From contig JANQMU010000013.1 in NCBI GenBank assembly GCA_028279875.1, positions 1-64,000 on the forward strand: a stretch of DNA of 64,000 bases, written 5' to 3'. The number at the start of each line of letters is the position of its first letter. The stretch's first letter is position 1. A model generated the notes under the pieces. The model did not search any database. It was not told the DNA's origin and saw nothing but the letters and a program-made list of their open reading frames with translations. The position numbers and the translations under genes are program-made. Below are positions 45,671 through 53,773 of this stretch, piece after piece. This DNA is from Rhizobiaceae bacterium (lineage in GTDB: Bacteria; Pseudomonadota; Alphaproteobacteria; Rhizobiales; Rhizobiaceae).

Positions 45671-45959
45671 GATGGCGCGACGGACCTCCCGGTGACCGGG
45701 CGGCATCGGCCCGATTTTCGGCCAATCTACCAAGTCTTATATAAGATACAAGACCAAAGTGCCTTCCGGAGCGCCGAAATTGCTGCATCGGTGATCGAGA
45801 CCCTCTACGCCCTCCGAAGAGCGGGAAACTTTCAAACATCAAGGCAGCTTGCCGGTTACGCGAGATCACGCGCACGGCGGCGGCCTTGTCAAACTCGGCA
45901 ATGTAGTGATGAATTTTATGAAGATCGGCCAGTGCTTCGGGTGTAATATGAACGTTCAA
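45612..45959 (-). pseudogene. Truncated ParE/RelE-type toxin remnant
   Basis: From a TTG at 45959 the frame gives 'NVHITPEALADLHKIHHYIAEF' and 'ESFPLFGGRRGS', the N-terminal half of a ParE-family toxin (about 54 residues, to ~45798). The C-terminal half, which carries the final strands in complete ParE, is missing. The frame then runs through the operator at 45734 and the kinase start without any ParE similarity. It was probably cut when the kinase operon became joined here. It overlaps the antitoxin gene by 44 bases. Confidence 0.6.
45734..45749. promoter_or_regulatory. Operator upstream of the kinase-aldolase operon (site B)
   Basis: GTCTTATATAAGATAC, containing the perfect 12-base palindrome TCTTATATAAGA (45735-45746), 65 bases upstream of the kinase start. 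It is the exact reverse complement of the site at 49351-49366. Confidence 0.85.
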
Positions 45960-46134
45960 AGCCGAACTGCTCCCACACTTTGGAAGCAGGTATCTGTCGG
46001 GATCGGTCTTCAGCCTGCTCAAGCGCTCTCCTGATTTTCGCCTCTTTCCATGCGATGTAATCAGGATCGGTTGCAGGTGCTTCAGCCGGGCACAGGTGAT
46101 CTTCGAGGCCCTGCTTTTGATCTATTTCGTTCAT
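45916..46134 (-). CDS. Antitoxin-like protein upstream of the ParE remnant
   Basis: A 72-residue protein with 'DPDYIAWKEAKIRRALEQAE' and 'SRQIPASKVWEQFGFER', the pattern of antitoxins or stability proteins that precede ParE toxins. ATG at 46134, and it overlaps the toxin remnant as in intact pairs. The C-terminal seven residues after FGFER are unusual. With the toxin broken, it has no evident role. Confidence 0.65.
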   Translation of the reverse strand: MNEIDQKQGLEDHLCPAEAPATDPDYIAWKEAKIRRALEQAEDRSRQIPASKVWEQFGFERSYYTRSTGRSS

Positions 46135-46239
46135 AACGCCACTAATACCAGCTCCGCAGCACGGAAATCCAACAAAATCATAACATTTTGTCAGGTTCCG
46201 TGAATGCCAGCCTTACCGCGCTGTTCAACTTGAAGGCCC

Positions 46240-47646
46240 CTAATCCACCGGCAATCCGCTCGGCACGGCCGTCGGTCGCCCGAGCCGCCCGGCAACGCTT
46301 CGTTCGCCCGTCAGCGAGCGCAGGAAGGCGAGCAGCGACTGAATGTCCCGTTCCTCGAGGGCGACCGGTTCGATGTCGATCCGGCTGCGCACCCGTTGCC
46401 GCTCGCGCCGGTCCTGGAGCGCGATGAAGTCGACTTCCGCCAGCACTTCGCTCGCCGGCAGCCGGACATCCTCCGGCCGCCACCGGTCGAAACCCGCCGC
46501 CGGGTCGAGATGGTGGCGGATGATGCCCTCGAGATCGGCATAGGCGCCATTGTGGCCGTATGGCGCGGTCAGCGCGACATTGCGCAGCGACGGCGTGCGG
46601 AACCGGTAGGCGTCTTCCAGCCGGTCGGTTTCGCCCATCCGGCCGACATCGCGCGGCAGCAACTCGAAGGTCCGGGTCCGGCCGGGGCCGAATTGCGGCA
46701 GCGCCAGGGCATGGAAATCATGATCGGTCAGCAGCGGCCCGCTGTGGCAGGTCGCACACTGGCCCCGGCCGAAGAACACCTCCATGCCAGCCAGCGCCTG
46801 CGGGGCAAGGGCCTCCCGGTCGCCGGCCATATAGCGGTCGAACGGGCTGTCGAAGGAGCGCCATTCGGAGATGACAAAATCGCCGATGGCATTGGCGATA
46901 TGGATGAAATCGATATCGGCCGAGCGCGCCACATCGCCATAGGCGTCGACGAACAGAGGTTCATAGGCGCCGGTCGCCCGGATGCGCTCCGTCAGCAGGG
47001 TCCACACCTTGTCGATACGGTCGTTTCTCGCCCCGGCGATTTCATTTTCCTCCGGCCGTCCGGCCATCTCCGTTTCCGAGGTCACCGGAAAGGCCGCCTG
47101 CGCGGCGACAATGTGGTTGAGACCCTGCGGCAGATATTCCTCGGCCGGCGAGTTGAAGCCATTGCCAAAGAGATCGCTGATGCTCAGCCGGCCGTCGTGA
47201 AACAGCATTTGGATGTCGCGATGGCCGAGATTGAACAGCGCCGGCGAATTACGCGGCACGCGGCGGTCGATATGCGCCGCCCCGGCGCCGGTCGTCCGCT
47301 TCGGGCCGATCCCTTTACCGCCCTCGCCGACCCCGAGCGGCAGGCCGTCGGCACTGGCGAGGTCATGATGGTGGCAGGTGCCGCAGGAAATATTGCGGTT
47401 GCCCGACAGGATCGGATCGTAGAACAGCAGCCGTCCCAGCGCCGCGCGCTTTTCGTCAAAGGGGAGAAAGTCGGTTTCGGCAAGGGGCTGCGGCAATTGC
47501 ACCCCGGAATCCGATGCAATGGCGCCCACCGATACCGTCGCGGCAACAAAAAGGCCGACCATCGCCATTGTCATCGCGCCCGACCGCAACACTTTGCCGG
47601 GACCGGCTTTGCACGATGGCTCGCCGGGGTTAAGCTTCAACCGCAT
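46240..47646 (-). CDS. Di-haem cytochrome c peroxidase/MauG-like protein
   Basis: A periplasmic protein with two CxxCH haem-binding sites: 'ISCGTCHHHDLASADG' and 'GQCATCHSGPLLTDHDFHA'. It also has the family segments 'FDEKRAALGRLLFYDPILSG', 'FHDGRLSISD' and 'YRFRTPSLRNVALTAPYGHNG'. These enzymes reduce peroxide or carry out MauG-type oxidations. The start is uncertain: ATG at 47646 gives 468 residues with a charged leader before 'MAMVGLFVAATVSVGAIA'; ATG 47574 is a shorter option. It diverges from the Sel1 gene with almost no space, so the upstream promoter may overlap both. No link to the sulfonate genes is visible. Confidence 0.85.
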   Translation of the reverse strand: MRLKLNPGEPSCKAGPGKVLRSGAMTMAMVGLFVAATVSVGAIASDSGVQLPQPLAETDFLPFDEKRAALGRLLFYDPILSGNRNISCGTCHHHDLASADGLPLGVGEGGKGIGPKRTTGAGAAHIDRRVPRNSPALFNLGHRDIQMLFHDGRLSISDLFGNGFNSPAEEYLPQGLNHIVAAQAAFPVTSETEMAGRPEENEIAGARNDRIDKVWTLLTERIRATGAYEPLFVDAYGDVARSADIDFIHIANAIGDFVISEWRSFDSPFDRYMAGDREALAPQALAGMEVFFGRGQCATCHSGPLLTDHDFHALALPQFGPGRTRTFELLPRDVGRMGETDRLEDAYRFRTPSLRNVALTAPYGHNGAYADLEGIIRHHLDPAAGFDRWRPEDVRLPASEVLAEVDFIALQDRRERQRVRSRIDIEPVALEERDIQSLLAFLRSLTGERSVAGRLGRPTAVPSGLPVD

Positions 47647-47674
47647 CACACCAAACTGCATGGGACAGGAATCC

Positions 47675-48166
47675 ATGAAATTCACCAAAATGCGCGCTCT
47701 TGTTCTGGCATCGGCCCTGGCTGTCGCGGCGATGCCGGCCTGGGCTGAAATCGAAGCGGCACGCGATCTGATGGAGGAAAGCCGGTTCGAGGAGGCGATG
47801 CAGGCGCTGCTGCCGGCCGCACGCTCCGGCAATGCCGACGCCGAGGAACTGATCGGCGTGATGTATGCCATGGGCCTCGGCGTTCCGCGCGACGACGTTC
47901 GTGCCTTCGAGTGGTATCTGCGCTCGGCGATGAAGGGCCATCCCGGCGCCCAGTCGGGCATCGGCTGGTATTACGAGGTCGGACGCGGTGTCCCGGAGCC
48001 CGACCTTGTGCGCGCCTATCTGTGGTATGTGCTGTCGGCCATCGGCGGCGATCCCGACGCCGCGATCAGCCTTGAAGAGGTGGTCAAGAAGATGACGCCG
48101 GAACAGATCGAACACGCGCAGATCCTCATCAACGACTACAAACCCTGGATGTATCCGTTTCGATAG
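47675..48166 (+). CDS. Secreted Sel1-repeat protein
   Basis: A 163-residue exported protein: signal peptide 'MKFTKMRALVLASALAVAA' to cleavage near AWA, then Sel1-like helical repeats ('ADAEELIGVMYAMGLGVPRDD' and 'PGAQSGIGWYYEVGRGVPEPD', each ~36 residues, with the L/Y..G.GV pattern). Sel1 repeats mediate protein contacts. Ribosome site GGGACAGGA. A hairpin at 48171-48196 follows. Partner unknown. Confidence 0.82.
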   Translation: MKFTKMRALVLASALAVAAMPAWAEIEAARDLMEESRFEEAMQALLPAARSGNADAEELIGVMYAMGLGVPRDDVRAFEWYLRSAMKGHPGAQSGIGWYYEVGRGVPEPDLVRAYLWYVLSAIGGDPDAAISLEEVVKKMTPEQIEHAQILINDYKPWMYPFR

Positions 48167-48170
48167 AAAA

Positions 48171-48196
48171 CAGGGCCGCGCCACGGCGCAGCCCTG
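48171..48196. terminator. Hairpin terminator between the Sel1 gene and dctP
   Basis: CAGGGC...GCCCTG outer arms (48171-48176 and 48191-48196) with a GCGC/GCGC inner stem and one mismatch. Followed by TCGTTT on the plus strand and TTTTC on the minus strand, so it may serve both convergent genes. Confidence 0.55.
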
Positions 48197-48222
48197 CTCG
48201 TTTCATCGCAAACGGCACGCCG

Positions 48223-49317
48223 CTATTTGATGTCCATCGCGGCGCCGCCATCGATCTTGGCTTCGGCCGCCGTGGCCGCCTCGACCAGGGCCGTAAAGGC
48301 GGCATCGCCATTGTCGATATTGCTCTTGAACCAGTCATAGACCGGCGCGGCCGCCTCCTTGAAGGCTTCCTTTTCGGCTACGGTCGGGACATAGAGATCG
48401 CCGCCCTCGGCCGCGAATTCGGCATAGGCCTGAATGGATTTGCGCTTCGGCGAGGCGAAGGTCGCCTGTTGCAGGGCGGCAAAACCGTCCACCACGACGC
48501 GGCGCATGTCTTCGGGCATCGACATGAAACGATCATTGCCCATCCACCAGAGCGCGCCCATATAGGCGTGTCCGTCCAGCGTGACATATTTCAGGCCGGC
48601 ATCGGGGAACTTCATGCCCATGATATCGGTGATGCCGTTCTTCGAACCTTCGACAACGCCAGTCTGGAACGAGGTGAACAGTTCAGGCCACGGGATCGGC
48701 GTCGGCGAGGCACCAAGCGCTTTGACCAGTTCCTGCGGCAGGTCTGCCACCACGGTCCGGATCTTCAGGCCTTCCATGTCGCCGGGCGACTGCACCCGCT
48801 TTTTGGTGTTGGCGAAGTTGCGCCAGCCGCCGGTATTGCCGATGGTCATCAGCCGGATCGTGCCGCCCGAATCGGCCAGCGCCAGATCGCGGATCGACCG
48901 GGTGAAGGTTCCCTCGCTCAGCACCTCTTCGGCGATACGGTCGTCGCGCAGCAGATAGGGCAGGTCGAGAACCTGGACATAGGGGAAGATGCCGGAGGCG
49001 CCGCCCGACGTGGAGATATAGATGTCGATCGACCCGTCGGCGATGCCCTGCAGACATTCCGCACCGGTCGAGCAGAGCTGCGTGCCGATGAACAGTTCGA
49101 CTTCGATGGCGCCGTTCGAGGCCTTTTCAACATAGTCCTTGAAAACGATCAGACCGTCATAATCCTCGTCGTTCTCGTTGGAATTGGCGGTCGCCCGCAG
49201 GGTGTAATCCGCCGCCTGCGCGGCGGGCACCAGATTGTCGACGACGGTTGACGCCGCCGTCACCGTCAGGCCAAGCGCGAACGCGCCCAGCATCGTTGCA
49301 GTCTTCCTCAACAGCAT
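48223..49317 (-). CDS. dctP: TRAP transporter substrate-binding protein of the sulfonate regulon
   Basis: A 364-residue periplasmic receptor: signal peptide (1-36), 'TLRATANSNENDEDYDGLIVFK' and 'ASNGAIEVELFIGTQLCSTGAECL', and the ligand-arginine region 'PGDMEGLKIRTVVADLPQELVKALGASPTPI'. GGAGG lies 8 bases upstream of the ATG. It is separated from dctM by 150 bases that hold operator site C, so it has its own promoter although it follows dctQ-dctM. Putative ligand: sulfoquinovose, its glycoside or sulfolactate (inference from the regulon). Confidence 0.9.
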   Translation of the reverse strand: MLLRKTATMLGAFALGLTVTAASTVVDNLVPAAQAADYTLRATANSNENDEDYDGLIVFKDYVEKASNGAIEVELFIGTQLCSTGAECLQGIADGSIDIYISTSGGASGIFPYVQVLDLPYLLRDDRIAEEVLSEGTFTRSIRDLALADSGGTIRLMTIGNTGGWRNFANTKKRVQSPGDMEGLKIRTVVADLPQELVKALGASPTPIPWPELFTSFQTGVVEGSKNGITDIMGMKFPDAGLKYVTLDGHAYMGALWWMGNDRFMSMPEDMRRVVVDGFAALQQATFASPKRKSIQAYAEFAAEGGDLYVPTVAEKEAFKEAAAPVYDWFKSNIDNGDAAFTALVEAATAAEAKIDGGAAMDIK

Positions 49318-49350
49318 TGATAACCTCCCACTGTTCCGGCTGAAATTCCT

Positions 49351-49366
49351 GTATCTTATATAAGAC
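49351..49366. promoter_or_regulatory. Operator upstream of dctP (site C)
   Basis: GTATCTTATATAAGAC; the palindrome core is 49354-49365. It lies 37 bases upstream of the dctP start, identical to site B in reverse orientation. Confidence 0.85.
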
Positions 49367-49467
49367 ATAAGATTGACGACTGCGGGACGCTTGTCAAGAA
49401 CCGTCATGGCCCGCCGGTTCCGGTAAATGGAATCGTTGGCGGCGGGTCGCCCTGCCGGTGCCGCCAA

Positions 49468-50757
49468 CTACTTGATAAAGCCGAAGAACTCCGGCACCGC
49501 CATGGAGATCGCCGGAATATAGGTGATCAGGAAGATCACCAGGATCTCGACCGCCAGGAATGGCAGGATCGAACGGGCAATCGTCTCGACCTTCACGCCC
49601 GACACGCTGGACGCGACAAACAGCACCAGCCCCATGGGCGGCGTCGCCAGCCCGACGGTCAGGTTGACGCTCATGATGATGGCGAAATGCACCGGATGGA
49701 CGCCCAGCTCCGTGAAGATTGGCGCCAGGATCGGTCCCAGAATGATGATGGCCGGTCCGGCATCCAGGAACATGCCGACGATGAACAGCAGCACATTGAT
49801 CAGGAACAGCAGCATCAGCGGATTTTCAGACAGGCTGAGGATGAAGGCGGCCAGGATTTCCGGCGCGTGGCTGAGACTGACCACGGTCTTGAACGCCATG
49901 GCGGCACCGACGAGAAGCAGCACGACCGAGGTTGTGAGCGCCGCCTTGGTCAGCACCTTTGGAAGATCGGCCCAGCCCATGGTCCGCAGGATGAACATGC
50001 TGACGATGAACGCGTAGAGGGCTGCGACGGCGGACGCCTCGGTCGGTGTGAAGATACCGCCCAGAATACCGCCGAGGATGATGACCGGGGTCAGCAGGGG
50101 GAAGAAGGCCCGCAGCGAGGCTTGTCCGCGCTCGGCCAGGGTGGCGCGCGGCGCAGCGGGCGGAAAATCATTGGACCGTGCCAGATAGGACGTCATCAGC
50201 ATCAGGCCGACGCCCACCAGAATACCCGGCACGATGCCGGCGAGAAACAGCGCCGCGACCGACTCGCCCATCACATAGGCATAGATGATCATGATGCCCG
50301 ACGGCGGAATGATCGGCCCGATGACCGATGACGCGGCGGTGATGGCGGCGGCGAATTTGCGGGTATAGCCGTTCTTCTCCATTGCCGGGATCAGCATCGA
50401 TCCGAGCGCCGAGGTGTCGGCGACGGCAGACCCCGAAAGCCCGGCGAACAGCATGGATGACAGGATGTTGACCTGTGCCAGCCCGCCCCGCAGATGGCCG
50501 ATCAATGCCTGGCTGAACTCGACGATGCGCATGGTGATGCCGCCGCGGTTCATCAACTCGCCCGCCAGCATGAAAAACGGGATGGCCATCAGGGGAAAGG
50601 AATCCATGCCCGTATAGACGTTGCGGTAGAGCAGCGCGATATCGCGTTCCTGGCCGTTGAGCCACAACATGAACCCGGGCGCCGCCAGAAGGCCGAAAAA
50701 CACCGGCAGGCCGATCATCAGGAAAATCAGAAACAGCGGAAGGAAAAGAAAAAGCAT
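49468..50757 (-). CDS. dctM: TRAP transporter large membrane subunit of the sulfonate regulon
   Basis: A 429-residue, ~12-helix DctM protein: 'LSSMLFAGLSGSAVADTSALGSMLIPAM', 'VIGPIIPPSGIMIIYAYVMGE', 'GIFTPTEASAVAALYAFIV' and 'LATPPMGLVLFVASSVSG' are the family motifs. It follows dctQ by 4 bases; the two are cotranscribed under site D. Confidence 0.93.
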   Translation of the reverse strand: MLFLFLPLFLIFLMIGLPVFFGLLAAPGFMLWLNGQERDIALLYRNVYTGMDSFPLMAIPFFMLAGELMNRGGITMRIVEFSQALIGHLRGGLAQVNILSSMLFAGLSGSAVADTSALGSMLIPAMEKNGYTRKFAAAITAASSVIGPIIPPSGIMIIYAYVMGESVAALFLAGIVPGILVGVGLMLMTSYLARSNDFPPAAPRATLAERGQASLRAFFPLLTPVIILGGILGGIFTPTEASAVAALYAFIVSMFILRTMGWADLPKVLTKAALTTSVVLLLVGAAMAFKTVVSLSHAPEILAAFILSLSENPLMLLFLINVLLFIVGMFLDAGPAIIILGPILAPIFTELGVHPVHFAIIMSVNLTVGLATPPMGLVLFVASSVSGVKVETIARSILPFLAVEILVIFLITYIPAISMAVPEFFGFIK

Positions 50758-50761
50758 GGGT

Positions 50762-51349
50762 CTACTCCGCTGAAATCACCGCGTGGTCCTGATCGCCCGG
50801 CATTTCCCGGTCCGGATCGATGAGCGCGGCGAAGGCTTTGAGGATGAGTTCAATATTGACCAGGATCATCAGCCCGATCCCGACCGGCAGGGACATATAC
50901 ATCCAGGCCAGCTTGAGGCGGACGAGACCGAGGCCGAGAAACTCCAGCGGCAGTTTCAGCGTGCTGGATGCAAACAGCCAACCGGAATTGACGTGTTTGA
51001 GGCCGAGCTGCAATCCGACGACGAGAACCATGAGACCGATGACCAGCAGGCACAGGCTGACAAGCTGCCCGAGCCGCGCCGGCAGCATGTCTTTGAGCAG
51101 ATCGATCGAAACGAAGCCACCCCAGCGATAGGCGCTCGGTGCAATCAGCCCGGTCATCCACAGCATCAGGAAACGCGCCGCCTCATCGGGCCAGGGCAGC
51201 GCGTTGTTGAGGACGTAGCGAAAGAACACCTGCAGGACGATGATCAGCACCATCAGGCCCATCGCGACCCAGGCGATGTTCCGGCCGATGCGTAACAGCA
51301 TGGTGTTGATCCAGGCCAGCGGCCTGAGAATGGTCAATATGGCAGCCAT
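50762..51349 (-). CDS. dctQ: TRAP transporter small membrane subunit of the sulfonate regulon
   Basis: A 195-residue DctQ protein with four hydrophobic segments, 'LQVFFRYVLNNALPWPDEAARFLMLWMTGLIA' and 'RWGGFVSIDLLKDML'. Start at 51349 with GGGGAGG 5 bases upstream; a GTG-initiated frame four codons longer is rejected because it removes the ribosome site. First gene of the membrane-subunit operon. Confidence 0.9.
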   Translation of the reverse strand: MAAILTILRPLAWINTMLLRIGRNIAWVAMGLMVLIIVLQVFFRYVLNNALPWPDEAARFLMLWMTGLIAPSAYRWGGFVSIDLLKDMLPARLGQLVSLCLLVIGLMVLVVGLQLGLKHVNSGWLFASSTLKLPLEFLGLGLVRLKLAWMYMSLPVGIGLMILVNIELILKAFAALIDPDREMPGDQDHAVISAE

Positions 51350-51410
51350 GGTCCTCCCCACGACACGGCGCCGGCCACCACCAATACCTCCGGCGGACAG
51401 CTTTCGCCGA

Positions 51411-51426
51411 GTCTTATATAATATAT
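51411..51426. promoter_or_regulatory. Operator-like site upstream of dctQ (site D, degenerate)
   Basis: GTCTTATATAATATAT matches site B at 14 of 16 positions; the right half-site is imperfect. It is 62 bases upstream of the dctQ start, in an AT-rich tract. Confidence 0.7.
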
Positions 51427-51468
51427 ATTAATGGGCCCTATTCCGGCACGTCTGTCAAGCGCCCTGTC

Positions 51469-51490
51469 CGCGGGATGTGTATATCCCGCG
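51469..51490. repeat. Short perfect hairpin beyond the epimerase gene
   Basis: CGCGGGAT and ATCCCGCG (8-base arms, 6-base loop) at 51469-51476 and 51483-51490, followed on the plus strand by TTTT. It lies 18 bases past the epimerase 3' end. No plus-strand gene precedes it, so as a terminator for the epimerase it lacks a T-tract in the correct direction. Confidence 0.5.
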
Positions 51491-51507
51491 TTTTGCGCAC
51501 AGCCGGA

Positions 51508-52518
51508 TCAGCCCCTGGAGAAGATGTAGTCGGTTTGCTGGACGAGGCGCTCACCGGGTCGCAGGACGGCACTCGGAAAATGTTCATGATGGGGAGAATC
51601 CGGCCAGATCTGCGCTTCGAAACACAGGCCCGAATAGGCCGCATAAGGCTTGCCATCGAGCCCCGGAACGGCGGTATTCACCTTGTGCCCGATGTAAAAC
51701 TGCAGGCCGGGCTCACTCGTCCGGACATCCATCACAATCCCCGAATGCGGGCTGCGCGCCGACGCGACGGCTCGCTTTTCCACCCGCTCGCTCGACAGGC
51801 AGAAATTGTGATCATAGGCAAACGGCTCGCCCTCGACCGACAGCCGCACCGCACGCTCCCGGCGAAAATCGAAAGCTGTGCCGTCAACCGAAGCAACCTC
51901 TCCCGTCGGGATCATGTCGCCGTCGACCGGCAGATAATGATCGGCGGCGATTGCCACCTCATGATCGAGAATGTCCGCCCCGCCATCGAGATTGAAATAG
52001 GAGTGGTGCGCCATGTTGCACAGCGTCGGCCGGTCGGTCTCGGCCTCATGGGTCACCGACAGGACGCCGTCCGGCTGCAGATGATAGGTGCAGGAGATGC
52101 GGCAATTGCCGGGATATCCCATATGGCCGTCCGGATCGTCGATCTCCAGGCGGACGCGGTCAGCCGTCTGTTCGGCGACCCGCCACAGCCGCTTGCCGAT
52201 CCCCTGATCGCCGCCATGCAGGTGGTGGATACCGGCCTGATTGCGGTCGAGCTGGTAATCCGTGCCGTCGATGGCGAAGTGCCCAAGGGCGATGCGGTTG
52301 GCACAGCGGCCTGGCGTCGCGCCGAAAAACGGCGAATGGTCGCGGTAATCGGCGAAATTCTCAAAACCGAGGACCAGCGGCGGCTCATGGCCGGTGAGAC
52401 GCAGATCCTGCAGTGTCGCGCCCCAGGTGAGGATCGCGGCGGTCAGCCCGCCGCCGGCAAGGTCTATGCGGTGGACGGCATCGCCGCCTTCCGTCTCGCC
52501 AAAAACCCGGTTTTCCAT
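51508..52518 (-). CDS. Aldose 1-epimerase (GalM-like mutarotase)
   Basis: A 336-residue mutarotase of the GalM fold with the catalytic set: 'GIHHLHGGDQGIG' (His), 'MAHHSYFNLDGGADIL' (His), 'AYDHNFCLSS' (Asp), and 'LCFEAQIWPDSPHH' (Glu base). It interconverts alpha and beta anomers of a sugar. The start at 52518 shares a base with the VWA stop, so it belongs to that operon rather than to the TRAP unit next door. Whether it serves galactose or a sulfosugar cannot be told from the sequence, but its position 60-90 bases from dctQ makes a link to the sulfonate regulon worth considering. Confidence 0.88.
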   Translation of the reverse strand: MENRVFGETEGGDAVHRIDLAGGGLTAAILTWGATLQDLRLTGHEPPLVLGFENFADYRDHSPFFGATPGRCANRIALGHFAIDGTDYQLDRNQAGIHHLHGGDQGIGKRLWRVAEQTADRVRLEIDDPDGHMGYPGNCRISCTYHLQPDGVLSVTHEAETDRPTLCNMAHHSYFNLDGGADILDHEVAIAADHYLPVDGDMIPTGEVASVDGTAFDFRRERAVRLSVEGEPFAYDHNFCLSSERVEKRAVASARSPHSGIVMDVRTSEPGLQFYIGHKVNTAVPGLDGKPYAAYSGLCFEAQIWPDSPHHEHFPSAVLRPGERLVQQTDYIFSRG

Positions 52519-53702
52519 CAGCGTGACAGCTCCCGTGTTGCCGCATCCAGCCCGGCCAGCGTCAGCGGATACATTCGGTCCGAAAAGATGTCCTGGATCA
52601 GACCGGTTGAATGGGTGTATGGCCAGTGCTTTTCCGGAACCGGGTTCAGCCACACTGTCTTCGGAAACTGTGCCAGCAACCGCATCAGCCAGACCTGTCC
52701 GGCCTCTTCGTTCCAGTGCTCCACCGCGCCGCCCGGATAGACGATCTCATAGGGGCTCATCGCCGCATCGCCGACGAAGATCACCCGGTAGTCCGAACCG
52801 AAGGTTCGCAGCACATCATAGGTCGGCATGGTTTCGCTGTGCCGACGCCGGTTGTCCTTCCACACGCCCTCATAGAGGCAATTATGGAAATAGAAATATT
52901 CCATGTGCCGGAATTCCGAACGGGCCGCCGAAAACAGTTCCTCGACGGTCCTGACATGATCGTCCATCGAACCGCCAACATCGAAAAACATCAGCAATTT
53001 GATGGCGTTGCGCCGCTCCGGCCGGGTCTGCACATCGAGATAGCCATGCTCGGCCGTCGACCGGATCGTGCCGGAAAGGTCAAGTTCCTCGTCAGCGCCG
53101 GCGCGCACCCAGCGCCGCAGCCGTTTCAGCGCCACCTTGATGTTGCGGGTGCCCAGTTCCACCGAATCGTCGAAATTGCGGAATGTGCGCTTGTCCCAGA
53201 CCTTGACCGCCCGCCGGTGGCGGCTTTCCTTCTGGCCGATCCGGATTCCTTCCGGATTATAGCCATAGGCACCGAATGGCGAGGTTCCGGCGGTGCCGAT
53301 CCATTTGCTGCCGCCCTGGTGCCGGCCGGCCTGTTCCTCCAGCCGCTTGCGCAGCGTTTCCATCAGCTTGTCGAAACCGCCAAGGCTTTCGACAAGGGCC
53401 TTTTCCTCATCCGTGAGATGTTTTTCGGCCAGTTTCGCCAGCCATTCCTCCGGCAGGTCGACGGCTTCCGGCCCATCCTCGCCACCAACGGCCTCAACCC
53501 CTTTGAAGACGGTCGAGAAGATCCGGTCGAACCGGTCGATATAGCGCTCGTCCTTGATCAGGGCCGAGCGCGCCAGATAGTAGAACCCCTCGACATCATA
53601 GGGCACCAGATCAGCACCCATGCCTTCCAGCAATGTCAGATATTCGCGCAGCGAGACGGGCAGTTTCGCGGCTTTCAGCTCCAGGAAAAATCGGATAAAC
53701 AT
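52518..53702 (-). CDS. VWA-domain protein, CoxE-like MoxR partner
   Basis: A 394-residue protein. The C-terminal half is a von Willebrand factor A domain with MIDAS motif 'LLMFFDVGGSMDDHVRTVEE', 'FFHNCLYEGVWKD' and 'VIFVGDAAMSPYEI'; the N-terminal half is helical. Such proteins pair with MoxR AAA ATPases in cofactor- or complex-assembly, and a MoxR gene lies nearby at 54733. metA is interposed between the two. Start at 53702 (MFIRFFLELKAAKLP). Confidence 0.87.
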   Translation of the reverse strand: MFIRFFLELKAAKLPVSLREYLTLLEGMGADLVPYDVEGFYYLARSALIKDERYIDRFDRIFSTVFKGVEAVGGEDGPEAVDLPEEWLAKLAEKHLTDEEKALVESLGGFDKLMETLRKRLEEQAGRHQGGSKWIGTAGTSPFGAYGYNPEGIRIGQKESRHRRAVKVWDKRTFRNFDDSVELGTRNIKVALKRLRRWVRAGADEELDLSGTIRSTAEHGYLDVQTRPERRNAIKLLMFFDVGGSMDDHVRTVEELFSAARSEFRHMEYFYFHNCLYEGVWKDNRRRHSETMPTYDVLRTFGSDYRVIFVGDAAMSPYEIVYPGGAVEHWNEEAGQVWLMRLLAQFPKTVWLNPVPEKHWPYTHSTGLIQDIFSDRMYPLTLAGLDAATRELSR

Positions 53703-53773
53703 CGCATCAGCGCCTGTCGGTTTCTAGCGGTCGCATCATGACAGCCGCTCGCCAGGGAAGAGCAATCGTCGTT

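Noticed and set aside
46396-47748. Long plus-strand frame opposite the di-haem peroxidase
   Set aside because: The minus-strand gene has haem motifs and peroxidase features; the antisense frame has none.
51469-51490. Rho-independent terminator for the epimerase
   Set aside because: The T-tract follows on the wrong strand for the leftward epimerase; recorded as a hairpin only.
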